Source: Sinohyriopsis cumingii
Taxonomy: Eukaryota; Mollusca; Bivalvia; Unionida; Unionidae
NCBI GenBank assembly: GCA_028554795.2
Contig: CM068839.1
Location: forward strand, 18,872,043-18,936,042
Direction of reading: 5' to 3'
DNA length: 64,000 bases
The translations under genes were made by a program, and so were the position numbers. Below the pieces are notes generated by a model, which saw only the letters and a program-made list of their open reading frames with translations, had not been told where the DNA came from and searched no databases. How positions within the stretch are numbered: position 1 is the first letter of the stretch; each line of letters opens with the position of its first letter. This document shows, one piece after another, positions 50,101-61,988 of the stretch.

Positions 50101-53100
50101 CTACCGGTAGTGCTAAAAGCCATGTGGAAGAGTATTTGTCAGATCTATTGCTAAAAGCCATGTGGGAGAACAGTTGTCAGTTCTATCTATTTCTCAAAGC
50201 CATGTGAAACAGTATGTCAGATCTATCTACCGGTAGTGCTAAAAGCCAGGTGGAAGAGTATTTGTCAGATCTATTGCTAAAAGCCATGTGGGAGAACAGT
50301 TGTCAGTTCTATCTATTTCTCAAAGCCATGTGAAACAGTATGTCAGATCTATCTACCGGTAGTGCTAAAAGCCAGGTGGAAGAGTATTTGTCAGATCTAT
50401 TGCTAAAAGCCATGTGGGAGAACAGTTGTCAGTTCTATCTATTTCTCAAAGCCGTGTGAAACAGTATGTCAGATCTATCTACCGGTAGTGCTAAAAGCCA
50501 GGTGGAAGAGTATTTGTCAGATCTATTGCTAAAAGCCATGTGGGAGAACAGTTGTCAGTTCTATCTATTTCTCAAAGCCGTGTGAAACAGTATGTCAGAT
50601 CTATCTACCGGTAGTGCTAAAAGCCAGGTGGAAGAGTATTTGTCAGATCTATTGCTAAAAGCCATGTGGGAGAACAGTTGTCAGTTCTATCTATTTCTCA
50701 AAGCCGTGTGAAACAGTATGTCAGATCTATCTACCGGTAGTGCTAAAAGCCAGGTGGAAGAGTATTTGTCAGATCTATTGCTAAAAGCCATGTGGGAGAA
50801 CAGTTGTCAGTTCTATCTATTTCTCAAAGCCGTGTGAAACAGTATGTCAGATCTATCTACCGGTAGTGCTAAAAGCCATGTGGAAGAGTATTTGTCAGAT
50901 CTATTGCTAAAAGCCATGTGGGAGAACAGTTGTCAGTTCTATCTATTTCTCAAAGCCATGTGAAACAGTATGTCAGATCTATCTACCGGTAGTGCTAAAA
51001 GCCAGGTGGAAGAGTATTTGTCAGATCTATTGCTAAAAGCCATGTGGGAGAACAGTTGTCAGTTCTATCTATTTCTCAAAGCCGTGTGAAACAGTATGTC
51101 AGATCTATCTACCGGTAGTGCTAAAAGCCAGGTGGAAGAGTATTTGTCTGATCTATTGCTAAAAGCCATGTGGGAGAACAGTTGTCAGTTCTATCTATTT
51201 CTCAAAGCCGTGTGAAACAGTATGTCAGATCTATCTACCGGTAGTGCTAAAAGCCAGGTGGAAGAGTATTTGTCAGATCTATTGCTAAAAGCCATGTGGG
51301 AGAACAGTTGTCAGTTCTATCTATTTCTCAAAGCCGTGTGAAACAGTATGTCAGATCTATCTACCGGTAGTGCTAAAAGCCAGGTGGAAGAGTATTTGTC
51401 AGATCTATTGCTAAAAGCCATGTGGGAGAACAGTTGTCAGTTCTATCTATTTCTCAAAGCCGTGTGAAACAGTATGTCAGATCTATCTACCGGTAGTGCT
51501 AAAAGCCAGGTGGAAGAGTATTTGTCAGATCTATTGCTAAAAGCCATGTGGGAGAACAGTTGTCAGTTCTATCTATTTCTCAAAGCCGTGTGAAACAGTA
51601 TGTCAGATCTATCTACCGGTAGTGCTAAAAGCCAGGTGGAAGAGTATTTGTCAGATCTATTGCTAAAAGCCATGTGGGAGAACAGTTGTCAGTTCTATCT
51701 ATTTCTCAAAGCCGTGTGAAACAGTATGTCAGATCTATCTACCGGTAGTGCTAAAAGCCAGGTGGAAGAGTATTTGTCAGATCTATTGCTAAAAGCCATG
51801 TGGGAGAACAGTTGTCAGTTCTATCTATTTCTCAAAGCCGTGTGAAACAGTATGTCAGATCTATCTACCGGTAGTGCTAAAAGCCAGGTGGAAGAGTATT
51901 TGTCAGATCTATTGCTAAAAGCCATGTGGGAGAACAGTTGTCAGTTCTATCTATTTCTCAAAGCCGTGTGAAACAGTATGTCAGATCTATCTACCGGTAG
52001 TGCTAAAAGCCAGGTGGAAGAGTATTTGTCAGATCTATTGCTAAAAGCCATGTGGGAGAACAGTTGTCAGTTCTATCTATTTCTCAAAGCCGTGTGAAAC
52101 AGTATGTCAGATCTATCTACCGGTAGTGCTAAAAGCCAGGTGGAAGAGTATTTGTCAGATCTATTGCTAAAAGCCATGTGGGAGAACAGTTGTCAGTTCT
52201 ATCTATTTCTCAAAGCCGTGTGAAACAGTATGTCAGATCTATCTACCGGTAGTGCTAAAAGCCAGGTGGAAGAGTATTTGTCAGATCTATTGCTAAAAGC
52301 CATGTGGGAGAACAGTTGTCAGTTCTATCTATTTCTCAAAGCCATGTGAAATAGTATGTCAGATCTATCTACTGGTAGTGCTAAAAGCCAGGTGGAAGAG
52401 TATTTGTCAGATCTATTGCTAAAAGCCATGTGGGAGAACAGTTGTCAGTTCTATCTATTTCTCAAAGCCATGTGAAATAGTATGTCAGATCTATCTACTG
52501 GTAGTGCTAAAAGCCATGTGGAAGAGTATTTGTCAGATCTATTGCTAAAAGCCATGTGGGAGAACAGTTGTCAGTTCTATCTATTTCTCAAAGCCATGTG
52601 AAATAGTATGTCAGGTCTATCTACCGGTAGTGCTAAAAGCCATGTGGAAGAGTATTTGTCAGATCTATTGCTAAAAGCCATGTGGGAGAACAGTTGTCAG
52701 TTCTATCTATTTCTCAAAGCCATGTGAAATAGTATGTCAGGTCTATCTACCGGTAGTGCTAAAAGCCAGGTGGAAGAGTATTTGTCAGATCTATTGCTAA
52801 AAGCCATGTGGGAGAACAGTTGTCAGTTCTATCTATTTCTCAAAGCCATGTGAAATAGTACTTGTCAGATCTATCTACCAGTAGTGCTAAAAGCCATGTG
52901 GAAGAGTATTTGTCTGATCTATTGCTAAAAGCCATGTGGGAGAACAGTTGTCAGTTCTATCTATTTCTCAAAGCCATGTGAAATAGTATTTGTCAGATCT
53001 ATCTACCAGTAGTGCTAAAAGCCATGTAGAAGAGTATTTGTCAGATCTATTGCTAAAAGCCATGTGGGAGAATAGTTGTTAGATCTATCTATTGCTAAAA

Positions 53101-53196
53101 AACATGTGGAAGAATAGTTGTCAAGTTCTATCTATTGCTAAAAGCCATGTGGAAGAATAGTTGTCAGTTCTATCTATTTCTTAAAGCCATGTGGGA
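47111..53196. repeat. 126-bp trimeric higher-order minisatellite, 48 copies
   Basis: The unit has three related parts: CTATTGCTAAAAGCCATGTG with GGAGAACAGTTGTCAGTT; CTATCTATTTCTCAAAGCCA with TGTGAAACAGTATGTCAGAT; and CTATCTACCGGTAGTGCTAA with AAGCCAGGTGGAAGAG and TATTTGTCAGAT. The marker CTATTGCT occurs first at 47121 and last as a full unit at 53047, a distance of 47 x 126 plus 4. The 4 extra bases come from two 2-base insertions in the last two units, so about 46 units have no length change. Substitution variants are few and shared by neighbouring units. The final 150 bases are decayed monomers. Each unit holds the palindrome CTACCGGTAG and usually an AGATCT. Confidence 0.98.
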
Positions 53197-54304
53197 GAAG
53201 AGGTAAAAATACTTAATGTTCAAATGCACATTGGTGATCTTGGAAAGAGAAGTGAAATGAACAAAATATGTTTATGACCATAGAAAGTTTTCAAAGAATT
53301 TTCATCAGCATCTTTCTTCCTAAATGTTAACCTCTTTTCACTTTTTATCATTGACTGAATAATACAATTAAAAATTTCATTTTTGTGGAAGCCAAATTTG
53401 CACCTGATGCCTCTCTAGATGTTGTGTTTCCAATCAATATCTGCAATGGTTTCAAAAACTAATGTGATGTTTTATTTATCAGAGGCTCACTATGTGTGTA
53501 TTTCTGCGTTTGGTTAGTAGACAATCTGCTGAGAAGTATCTGTCAAAACTTTCAATCAGCTGCCATGCTCAATGCTTAAATATTTTTTGAAACCAATAAC
53601 GAAATATTGTGAGAATCAATGTCTGCATCTAGTTAAAATTACATTCCACTGTCTGGTGTATTTTAATGTCTGTTTGCACATATGTGTGTATATGGCAATG
53701 ATATATGACAATGCAAAGCCTACAAACTATTTTTTGGTTTAAAAGTGTATACAATGCTTCATGGAAAGCAGTAAGTACTGCTATGACCCCTCCAACAGTT
53801 TCTGGAAGGTTGGCAGGTATTCATTTTGATTATTATTGAGGAAACCATGTAACATCAGTTGTTGCTGGTTATTTTCTACCGAGTTCTTTATTGGCTGTAT
53901 AAATGAAAACTACATATCGTCCCCACAAATGTACCAAGGGCAGCCAATGTAGCCTGGCATAGGTGTGTATGAAACCAGCAATCCATGGATTCCATGTCCA
54001 AAGCTTTACCAACAGACAACTAATAAAACTAACTTGAAGAAAAAAACAAATTACTCCAGCTTTGTATCTTCTTAAAATACAGAATCAAATTTGAAGTGTA
54101 GGCATTCCTTTGTTTTTTAATCTACATTAATGAAATGTTCAAATTGAAAATAAATGTTTTTGGATTAATATTTTTAAGATTTACATTTGAAGTTTATCAA
54201 GTTAAAATGGTAATGAAGAGCCATCAATGTTCCAAGAGATCCATATCAGAAGTAGTGTCCAATCCTAAACAAACCCTATCATATGTAGGTTTTTATACTA
54301 ATCA

Positions 54305-54308
<4 letters not shown>
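53197..54308. other. intron, nothing recognised
   Basis: AT-rich, apparently single-copy sequence to the right of the 126-bp array. No exon or element recognised. Confidence 0.55.

Positions 54309-54395
<87 letters not shown>
54309..54395. repeat. (TA)43 microsatellite
   Basis: An uninterrupted run of about 43 TA dinucleotides, probably highly variable in length and able to extrude as a cruciform. Confidence 0.98.
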
Positions 54396-54397
<2 letters not shown>

Positions 54398-56620
54398 TCC
54401 ATCAAATCCATGGAACCTCATGAGCATATAAAGCTATATGTCATGTCTGATCAAAGCTGGGTCAGAAATATGGTCTCCAGAGTGAAATAATGCACAATAA
54501 ATAAATTTCATGATCACTTCATTAACATGCATTGTTCTCATGCATTCTCAAAATCATTCATTATCAAAATGATCCAAATATGTAAGATATCAGCTGATAT
54601 TTGATAGAAATTAAGATTACAGTGTTACCACTACAGTTTTAAACCATGTGACAGAAGCAAAACATATAAATTTATTAAAGTCAACAATAAATTTATTTAA
54701 GTAACAAAGTAAAAATTTAAAAGTAACTTAGAGTATTATTAATTTAATCCCTGATAATTGTAAATGTTATATTTCAAATCCAAATGAATTCCAATACTGA
54801 ATGAGCTGATGTATCAAGTCTTTTATGTATCACAATGATATAATCCAGAATGTCTTTGAATGAATTCTCAATAATCCCAAAATAGTGCTTTTGCCAAAAA
54901 TGTAAATGAATACTTTGTAGTTCCAATGAATAATTTCAGTAAATCATTTCTCTCAAATTATAACTGAAAACAATATTAAATAACTCCACAGGCTGAACTT
55001 AAAGGAAGAATGAAATATTTTGTTAATCTCAACCTAATATAAAAGCCCAAGACATAATAAAATGACCAGGATGTGGGTCAAATGTTCTCTTCAAGAAAAT
55101 TCTAAGTTTATAAACAAAGCTAGACCTTGAACTCAAATATCAGTAAACAAACTTAAAAATATGATTAAAGTCAGATGTACCATATCTATTCTACCCTCAA
55201 TCATGGACAAAGATCAAGCACACAAAATAAATATACATAACACCAAAAGGCACAAACTAGACTAATCAGATGCAAGATCATCTCATTTTACCACATCGAT
55301 CTCACTGATTATTGACCTTGTTTGAGATTTTGAACATATAAGCCCAAATTCCAAATGTGATCAAAACTGGATTTATTTTTTCCAGAGTGATAATAAGGTG
55401 AACCAATCAGACGTAAGATCACCTCATTAATAGGCATGGACTTCACACAATACTGAATTTGTCCAAATCTTCATGATATAAACACATATCCCCTACTAAT
55501 TAAAAAAATGCCTTGCTTTTGAATTTGGCATGCTGACACCATATTTGAGCTAAACTGACGATGTGCCTGGAATATGATGAGTCAAGTGAAAATATAAATG
55601 TCTGTGCATCAATTCACATGTCCTTTATCTGAGCGATGCTTTCTTTGTAATGAAAAAGTTAAGTTTTCATATACTGAAGGTCACTGTTGATATGCTCCAA
55701 TGACTGCTTAAAACAGTGAGAAACCATTATTGGGTTAGGAAAATCTGGCCAATGTCCACAGAAAGCATGTACACACCTTTTATTTTACTGGAAATTTGCC
55801 TGGGGAAATTAGAATGGTCATCGAGAAGAGATGACTGCTATAAAAAGGTGATCATTTGGACAGGTTTGACTACATGTATGATCAAAATCAGATAATAAAT
55901 ATGGCTTCAAGGGCAGTAACAAGTCCAGCCAATCAAATACCTGATCACCTCAGTAATGTTCACAAATCTTACTCATTCAGGGAATGATAATCCATAATCC
56001 ATCCATTCCAGACAACTAACAAGCATTGTTCAGCAAGTATAACTTCATATAATTATTCCAGTTTTACACAGAAAGAATGAATAAAACAATTCACATTATA
56101 AGGCCATTTTCCATGCACCATCTTGCCAGGCTAGTAAATGAGTACTGAAAATGTTGCCCTCTGTCATTATCACATGTCCAAGACCTCTTGACCATATTAG
56201 ATACATACTAGATAAGAAATACGGCCTCCGGAGTGGTAACAAGCAACTGTTGACAACATATAATTAAAGCATGGAAGGGTATATCAATACAACAAATCCA
56301 TTCATTCCCAACTTGTTAATTAGCTAGAAAACATTAAGTTTTTGGAATAAAAGCTTGAATATTGATTATAATTTGTGGTGTGGATGGACAGACAAGTGTA
56401 GGGAAGTAAATGCAAGTCTACAATTGACAAAAGTACTCAACCTATTCCTATGCAACAGTTTTCTTTTCTAGAATATTCTCAAATTTATATCTGGCATTAA
56501 AGAGATTACAGTAAAAACAAAAAGCACAACTTTCTATTGCTTTTTTCTTTTTTAATGTACCAAAAAAGTGCAATCCATGTGCTGGTGAGTGTAAGATGTA
56601 ATGAGGTGAAAATAGTGTCA
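54396..56620. other. intron with diverged dispersed repeats
   Basis: Related phrases recur at about 54440, 55340, 55870 and 56180: TGATCAAAACTGG or GATCAAAGCTGG, AAATATGG-CTCCAGAGTG, GTAACAAG, CAATCAGACGTAAGATCACC and TCATTAA-TGCATTGTTCTCA. This suggests three or four old copies of one dispersed unit. No coding potential seen. Confidence 0.45.
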
Positions 56621-56978
56621 TAATGATTATGCCAAAAGCGTAATGGTTAACAGAATCAGCAAGTTCACCATTTTTAACCTTTTATAAGCAAAGCTTAATG
56701 CATATGGCCACAAAAACAGTTTGCAAAAAGATTTTAAATTTGCAAATTCAAAGCAGCAGTGTTTTCTTCATGTCATTTTACAATGGTGCTGTACCAGCTG
56801 TTCTTTCCTCATGCCAGGCAATATTTGTCTTTACAAAGTGCCAGACATTTTTTCCCAACAGCTTGTCATTTCTACAATTGGAGAAGTTCCCATTTCATTT
56901 CTCACAACTTAATTTCAATACTTTTATATGATCTTAAAAGGCAATATACGTAATGATTACGCCAAAAGTGTAATGGTT
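56621..56978. repeat. pair of 28-base direct repeats, 330 bases apart
   Basis: TAATGATTATGCCAAAAGCG with TAATGGTT at 56621 recurs as TAATGATTACGCCAAAAGTG with TAATGGTT at 56951. The two differences are both CG/TG changes. The enclosed 300 bases carry no recognised element. Confidence 0.75.
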
Positions 56979-57729
56979 GGCATGTATGCATGTGCCTGAA
57001 GTTTATCATTTTTATTATGTATCAAGTAACTGCTGATTAATGCCATGCAGTGATAAATAAATGAAGGTCTTTATTCAGTGAAACTGAGCTGTACAGTATG
57101 TATGTGCTCAATGGAGACAACATTTTGATGTGCCATTATGTAGTTGTGATTAAAAGGATTATCTTTTTCAACACAATTTGCAACAGATGGCTGGGTATGG
57201 TCAATTTTGTTCATTCTAATCAACATGCTGAACGGTTTCTACTCATCTGAGAAGTTACAATGTGAGATAACAATGCATTCAATATAAACCAATTAGAAAG
57301 ACTGTTTTTCTCAAACAGTTTTGGACCAGCTTTGATAGTTGTCAGTTATTAAATCAATGACACGTGATAATGCTTTTTAAACTTTTTTATCTGTAGCATC
57401 TTTATTTGAGTCTTTCCAATTTTGTCTCCTTCAAATTTCTAACACATGTAGAATGTGCTGCACCACTGATCAGTCCACAAACCGATTTTATGAACGTCCT
57501 CTTACTGCTGATATGATCATAAATTTGTGCATGTAACTAATAATGCACTTGATTTCTTTTCAAAGCATTACTGCCATATGTTCCTTTTGCTGAGGAAAGA
57601 TAAAAAAGAACATACTATGAAAGACCATATATTTATTCCTACTATCCTGAGCATGGGATATAAAAGCAACACTGGATTTTTAGAACCTGACTAGCTAACT
57701 ACTCCCATAATTTTTCCAAATTTTCCCAA

Positions 57730-57773
<44 letters not shown>

Positions 57774-58040
57774 CAACAGCAAAACAATCACAATCAAATA
57801 AGTTGCTAATATAATCATGAAATATGCATTACTTTGCCTTTATTTATTTTCAAAATGGCCCTTTTGGGGAAAACAATTGCAATGCCCTTTTTAGATCCTT
57901 GAAGAAAACTAGATTTGAAATAGCTCAAGAATTCATAATTAGTCTTATCCGAAGCTAAAAAAAAAACATTCTTAATGAAAAATATTTATATATTTATTCC
58001 ATTCCATCACATGCAATGTATTTTGAGTGGCAGCTGTGTT
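56979..58040. other. intron with (AAT)n
   Basis: An (AAT)n tract lies at 57730-57770. The rest is AT-rich with no recognised feature. Confidence 0.65.
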
Positions 58041-58052
58041 ACTGAATGGCAG

Positions 58053-58311
58053 AGGGCCCCGAGTGGCCGAGTGGTCTAAAGCGCTCACCATTACGGATCA
58101 ATGCCATCTCAGTGTCTGCACGGGTTCAAGTCTTGGGTGTGACCACTGTGGGTATGTGAGAAAGCTTGCTAGCTTGCTAGTAGCTTCTTGTGGGTCAATG
58201 GTTCTTTCCAGGGATTTCTTGGGTTCTTCCTTCACTCTTTCTACTGGCTGCCATGTAAAGCCTATCTTGTGTTGAAAAATGGCGTTAAACTGTACAAAAA
58301 CAACTACAACA
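58053..58311 (+). mobile_element. tRNA-derived SINE, family A, full length
   Basis: Family-A head with A box TGGCCGAGTGG, B box GGTTCAAGTC, body AAGCTTGCTAGCTTGCTAGT (a small internal duplication) and GGTTCTTTCCAGGG, ending AAAAATGGCGTTAAACTG and a CAA-rich tail. Flanks ACTGAATGGCAG (58041-58052) and ACTGAATAGCAG (58312-58323) form a 12-base target duplication with one change, so it is older than the copy at 35808. Confidence 0.94.
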
Positions 58312-58323
58312 ACTGAATAGCAG

Positions 58324-58679
58324 AAATACTGTTTCACACCTGCTATACTGGTTACAGCTTCCATGAATATTCAACTGGATGAGCTTTGAACCACTTTAAT
58401 ATTGATCTCTGTGGGCAAAAACTAATAAATTTAACTAAGTTATGATAACTGTTTTTATTTTATTTTATAGCAGCCCTCCTTTTCTGGACATTCGTGTATC
58501 AATATACACATTACATTTCACAGAACAGTCCTGCTTTCTTAGTTAGCTTGAATACACAAACATTATTTATATTTTACATGGCACATTAATCAATTCTGAT
58601 GAAAACTGCCAGCCAAAGAGCCTATACATTTTCCAGCCACTGTCACAGTTTTTGAACTATTCTGTAGAGGTCAAAAATT
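58324..58679. other. intron, nothing recognised
   Basis: AT-rich intron between the SINE and the DR2 repeat. Confidence 0.55.
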
Positions 58680-59450
58680 GTATGACTGGAGTTCATTTCT
58701 TAGGTCTGCAGCCATTACTACCATAATGCAATCCACAGAAAATGGTGTACAGTGGGAACTAGGGTTGCATCACAAAGAGTTCCTCTCAATTCAACTGGCT
58801 CAGTTTAGCTTTCAAATCAGGACCTGTGATCAGAAACTAAGCTTTTTGGAGAAGACGTGCATTCAGGGTTGATAACTCCTACAATGAAGACATGGAATGC
58901 TTGCAATCAAACTTTTTTAAGATCTCACCTGTAACAGCAACTTTCCATGTAAAGTTATGACATTGCTTGATAAATGCCAAAACTGTCCAAAAATAATGTA
59001 GACAACACAAAACCTATAAATGGCACAATTAGGTCAGGAAGAAAATGCTCTTACCAAATTCTATCATAAAATATTGAATGGTTCTTTAGCAATGCTTACT
59101 GCAAGCAACAGAAAAAAAACCTAGAAAAAAAAACAAAATGTAGGTCTATGAGACAATGTTTGAACCAAACTTCATCAGGATACATTTTACTGTTCATTCA
59201 TTATACCAGTTATAAACAAAATCATATGTGAAGATAGGAAGATAAATGTCAAGATACATAACTCTATCCATTGTGGCACGAATGAGACAAAACCCATAAA
59301 TGGAATACCTAGGCTGTCTCATGAAACAATTCATACACCAAAATGCATCAGAATATGTTGAATAGAGCCTGAACAATGCTGGTCATAAGATTTGGTGGAG
59401 ATTTAAAACCGACTGGGGAAAAAGGTAATAACAAACTGGGATCTGAAGAG
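58680..59450 (+). repeat. dispersed repeat, family DR2, diverged units
   Basis: Shares GATAACTCCTACAATGAAGA, GGAATGCTTGCAATCAAACT, AAGATCTCACCTGTAACA, ACCAAACTTCATCAGGATAC and AACAAACTGGGATCTGAAGA with the pattern of the array at 15290-16310. Very diverged. Confidence 0.45.
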
Positions 59451-59701
59451 ATGAAAACCTTTAAATATATATATACATATAATAGGCACCAACCAGATGG
59501 CATCCATTAATATGTGGCTACAAGAAGCATAAATGGAAGGACAAAGAGACTGAGGGACTAAGGATGAATCGATAAGGTCATCAATTTAGACCTATTGCAT
59601 CTCAATGCAGTCCCTACAAATCTGAGGAATACCTCTTCTTTAGTGCAAAACCTGAAATTCTGGAGCAGAACTAACAAGGGGTAATGTTAAGTGAAAAATA
59701 C

Positions 59702-59831
59702 CTGTCTAAGTGCTCTAATGGTATTGCGCAGCTCAGACACTTGTTTACCAGCTTCCTGTCCATCCATCTCTGCCTCTATCAACTTCTTCATCAGCTTTTC
59801 TCTCTCCTGGGCCAAGGAATCACCATGAAAC
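59702..59831 (-). CDS. ODF2: ODF2 exon, coiled coil
   Basis: The exon has 130 nt. Its first base completes the arginine begun in the preceding exon and it ends in phase 0. The acceptor is ATGTTTTAG and the donor is CAG|GTATTT. The motif KLMKKLIEAEMDGQEA with KQVSELRNTIRALRQ corresponds to human CLMSKLVEAEMDGAAA with KQVMALKDTIGKLK. It is followed by a 20.5-kb intron, the largest in the window, holding the 126-bp array. Confidence 0.94.
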
Positions 59832-60632
59832 CTAAAACATCAAATACTGGTCATTTATAGTTTTGAGTTGATTAGAAATAAAGTTTCTCAAATATAGTAA
59901 AACCTGTCAATAACAGCCACCCATAAGAAAGATCAAAAGTGGCCTTTGTAGACAGATGACCTCTGTATGCAGGTTCAGCCTTCAAATTTGGTTTTTGAAT
60001 ACCATGCACCAAATACTAGTATCAATAGCATTACTTCAGTGCACTATTCAACAAATCATAAAATGCATATATATGTTGCTCTCTCCCAAACTTATGTTAA
60101 ATACAAGATTACTAAATCCAGCTCACTTTAATCCATCCTGAAACTCAAATAATCACCAATATTTCCAAGATGCTTCGCAAGCCATTATTTGAGGGTAATT
60201 GAATGTTTTCTTCTTGTGTTCCTCTTTTGTAGCATCATTATCAGAAGTTTTACTCTCTGTTTGACTTTCATTTCAGTTTTTGTGGTTCTACCAGCTTAAT
60301 CACTAGAGTTACCATATCTAGCAATTTTATTACTTTCACAATTTGAATGTGACAAAGAGGTAAATAAATCAGTTATCCATTTTTCCATTTAAAACATGAG
60401 TGGAAGTTACCACAATACATGATCTGAATTAGTTTCACATTCTTTCATCGAGACTATTATAATTTGCAAAATACATCTTGTTCTTTTTAATTTTTTTGCA
60501 CCACGAATGGTGTATTAGATCTATTTTTTTTGTAGGACTTGGTGACTATTTTGAATAAATCCTACAAGCGCATGTCCTTAGTGAAACACTGGTGTTGTGA
60601 CTGTGAGGCATAAGGTCAGAAATTATCAGTAC
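59832..60632. other. short intron with a hairpin-element remnant
   Basis: At 59894-59985 AGTAAAACCTGTCAATAACA, GCCACCCATAAG, AGTGGCCTTTGTAGACAGAT and GTATGCAGGTTCAGCC resemble the hairpin element at 62262-62445. Nothing else recognised. Confidence 0.5.
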
Positions 60633-60820
60633 CTGGAGATGTCCACCTCTTCCTTGATATAATCCACACTCTTTCTCAGCAAATGATTTTCTCGCTCTGT
60701 GGCACTAAGTTCATCCTTGTACTCCAAGATTTCTCGCTCCTGCTCCGCCAAAGCTCGCTGAGACGCATTTAAAAGATCCTCTTTCTGCTCCATGTCTCGT
60801 ATTGTTCTCTGAAGTTCAAC
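60633..60820 (-). CDS. ODF2: ODF2 exon, coiled coil
   Basis: The exon has 188 nt, entering in phase 0 and leaving with two bases (AG) of an arginine codon. The acceptor sits after an A/T-rich tract ending in TAACTCTAG, and the donor is TCCAG|GTACTG. The peptide starts VELQRTIRDMEQ and includes the conserved ATERENHLLR stretch, equivalent to AETEHENTVLR in human ODF2, then KEEVDIS. It is a continuous heptad-type coiled coil with no membrane or catalytic features. Confidence 0.93.
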
Positions 60821-60899
60821 CTAGAGTTATATAAAAAAAACAGAACTAATAAAGGACCCTACTAACAACAACTTGCTAGGCAGTGTTTTAAACAGAGGA

Positions 60900-61510
60900 A
60901 CTTGTACTGGGACACTACAGTGAGAAGAACAGGTGCTCACATGCCATAACTCAAATGCTGACAATCAAACTCAGCCAAAACCTCATCAATATTCAGCTGC
61001 ATATCAAATTTGGTTGAAATCCAATAATAATTAGTCATTGTGGCAAGTCATTCAAGATCTCACCAACATAATGGATGTATCATTAATCTGGATATAGTCC
61101 AACATCCGGTAGTAAATTCATGTTGTGAAAATCCAAGTTAGAAAGATGGGCAAATTCGGTAGGGGACATAACTCATGTAGATAATGGAATGCCTGAAATT
61201 GAACTCCTTCAAGGTCAGATCAATATAAAACTGCATGTCCAATCCAACAATCCTTGGTAAAGTAATGCTTCAGAAACCAAAGACTGATGATCTGAGGGCA
61301 TAACTCTGTAAATGATACCTTGGCATGCTGGAAATCAAACTTATTCCAGTCTTTTCAACATACAGCCAAATTGTCAGAAATCCACCAAACAGATTATATA
61401 AATTGACATCAAATGCATTTTAGTGGCCTCATCAATATCACACTACTAATAAAATTTGGTTGAAATCAAATAATAATGAAGAGTTTCCTGGATCCTCCAA
61501 ATCAAAGACT
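60900..61510 (+). repeat. dispersed repeat, family DR2, about four units
   Basis: GCATATCAAATTTGGTTGAA with ATCCAATAATAATTAG, GGACATAACTCATGTAGATA, TGGAATGCCTGAAATTGAAC and CCAATCCAACAATCCTTGGT recur in order. It lies in the short intron between the first two ODF2 exons seen. Confidence 0.6.
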
Positions 61511-61832
61511 GCCCCACTAACATCTACAATGGCTAGAAAGCTAAACTGAAATAGTTTTTCAGAACTTGTGCACTCAACATAACAATCTGCAAGGTTTCTT
61601 GCATGTCAAATAGACAGACACATACTATTTCTATGTCCCCTTTCATTGTGGTGTGAAGGGGGGGGGGGCGGATTTCAAGTTAAATTTCATTTGAAGCAGC
61701 CACCTGCTCTCCATGAACTTGCTCTAACTGAATGAAAGGATAAATGACCAGATGAGAAAAAACTGTGCAAGTTCCATATGTCTCCTTTTCTTAGGATTCA
61801 GAAATCGGTTGATAAATGCCACAGGATCATAC
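61511..61832. other. intron with poly-G tract
   Basis: A run of about ten G lies at 61660-61669. No other feature. Confidence 0.6.
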
Positions 61833-61988
61833 CTCATTTTTCAGTGTCCCAACTTCATTAAGGAGACTGTCTATCTTGTGTTCATAGTTCCTCATTTGAC
61901 TGTGTACTACATCTTCCTCTTCTGTGTCGAGGTCGCTTATTCGTAATGGGTCATGGGGTCCATGAATTTCCAGTCTATGGGTAGGTCC
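61833..61988 (-). CDS. ODF2: ODF2 exon (first seen in window)
   Basis: Fifty-two codons, phase 0 at both ends. The acceptor is TTTTGAACGTAG and the donor is GAG|GTATGA. The peptide opens GPTHRLEI and contains RISDLDTEEEDV and then HKIDSLLNEVGTLKNE. This matches the human ODF2 stretch with RLSDLSTEDDD and KKIDSLMNAVGCLKSE, which lies at the start of the coiled-coil body. The acidic patch before the coil is a family hallmark. The upstream exon, expected to be proline- and basic-rich, was not found between here and 64000. Confidence 0.93.

Noticed and set aside
47111-53196. Centromeric satellite
   Set aside because: It is confined to a single intron of a conserved gene, with single-copy flanks on both sides.
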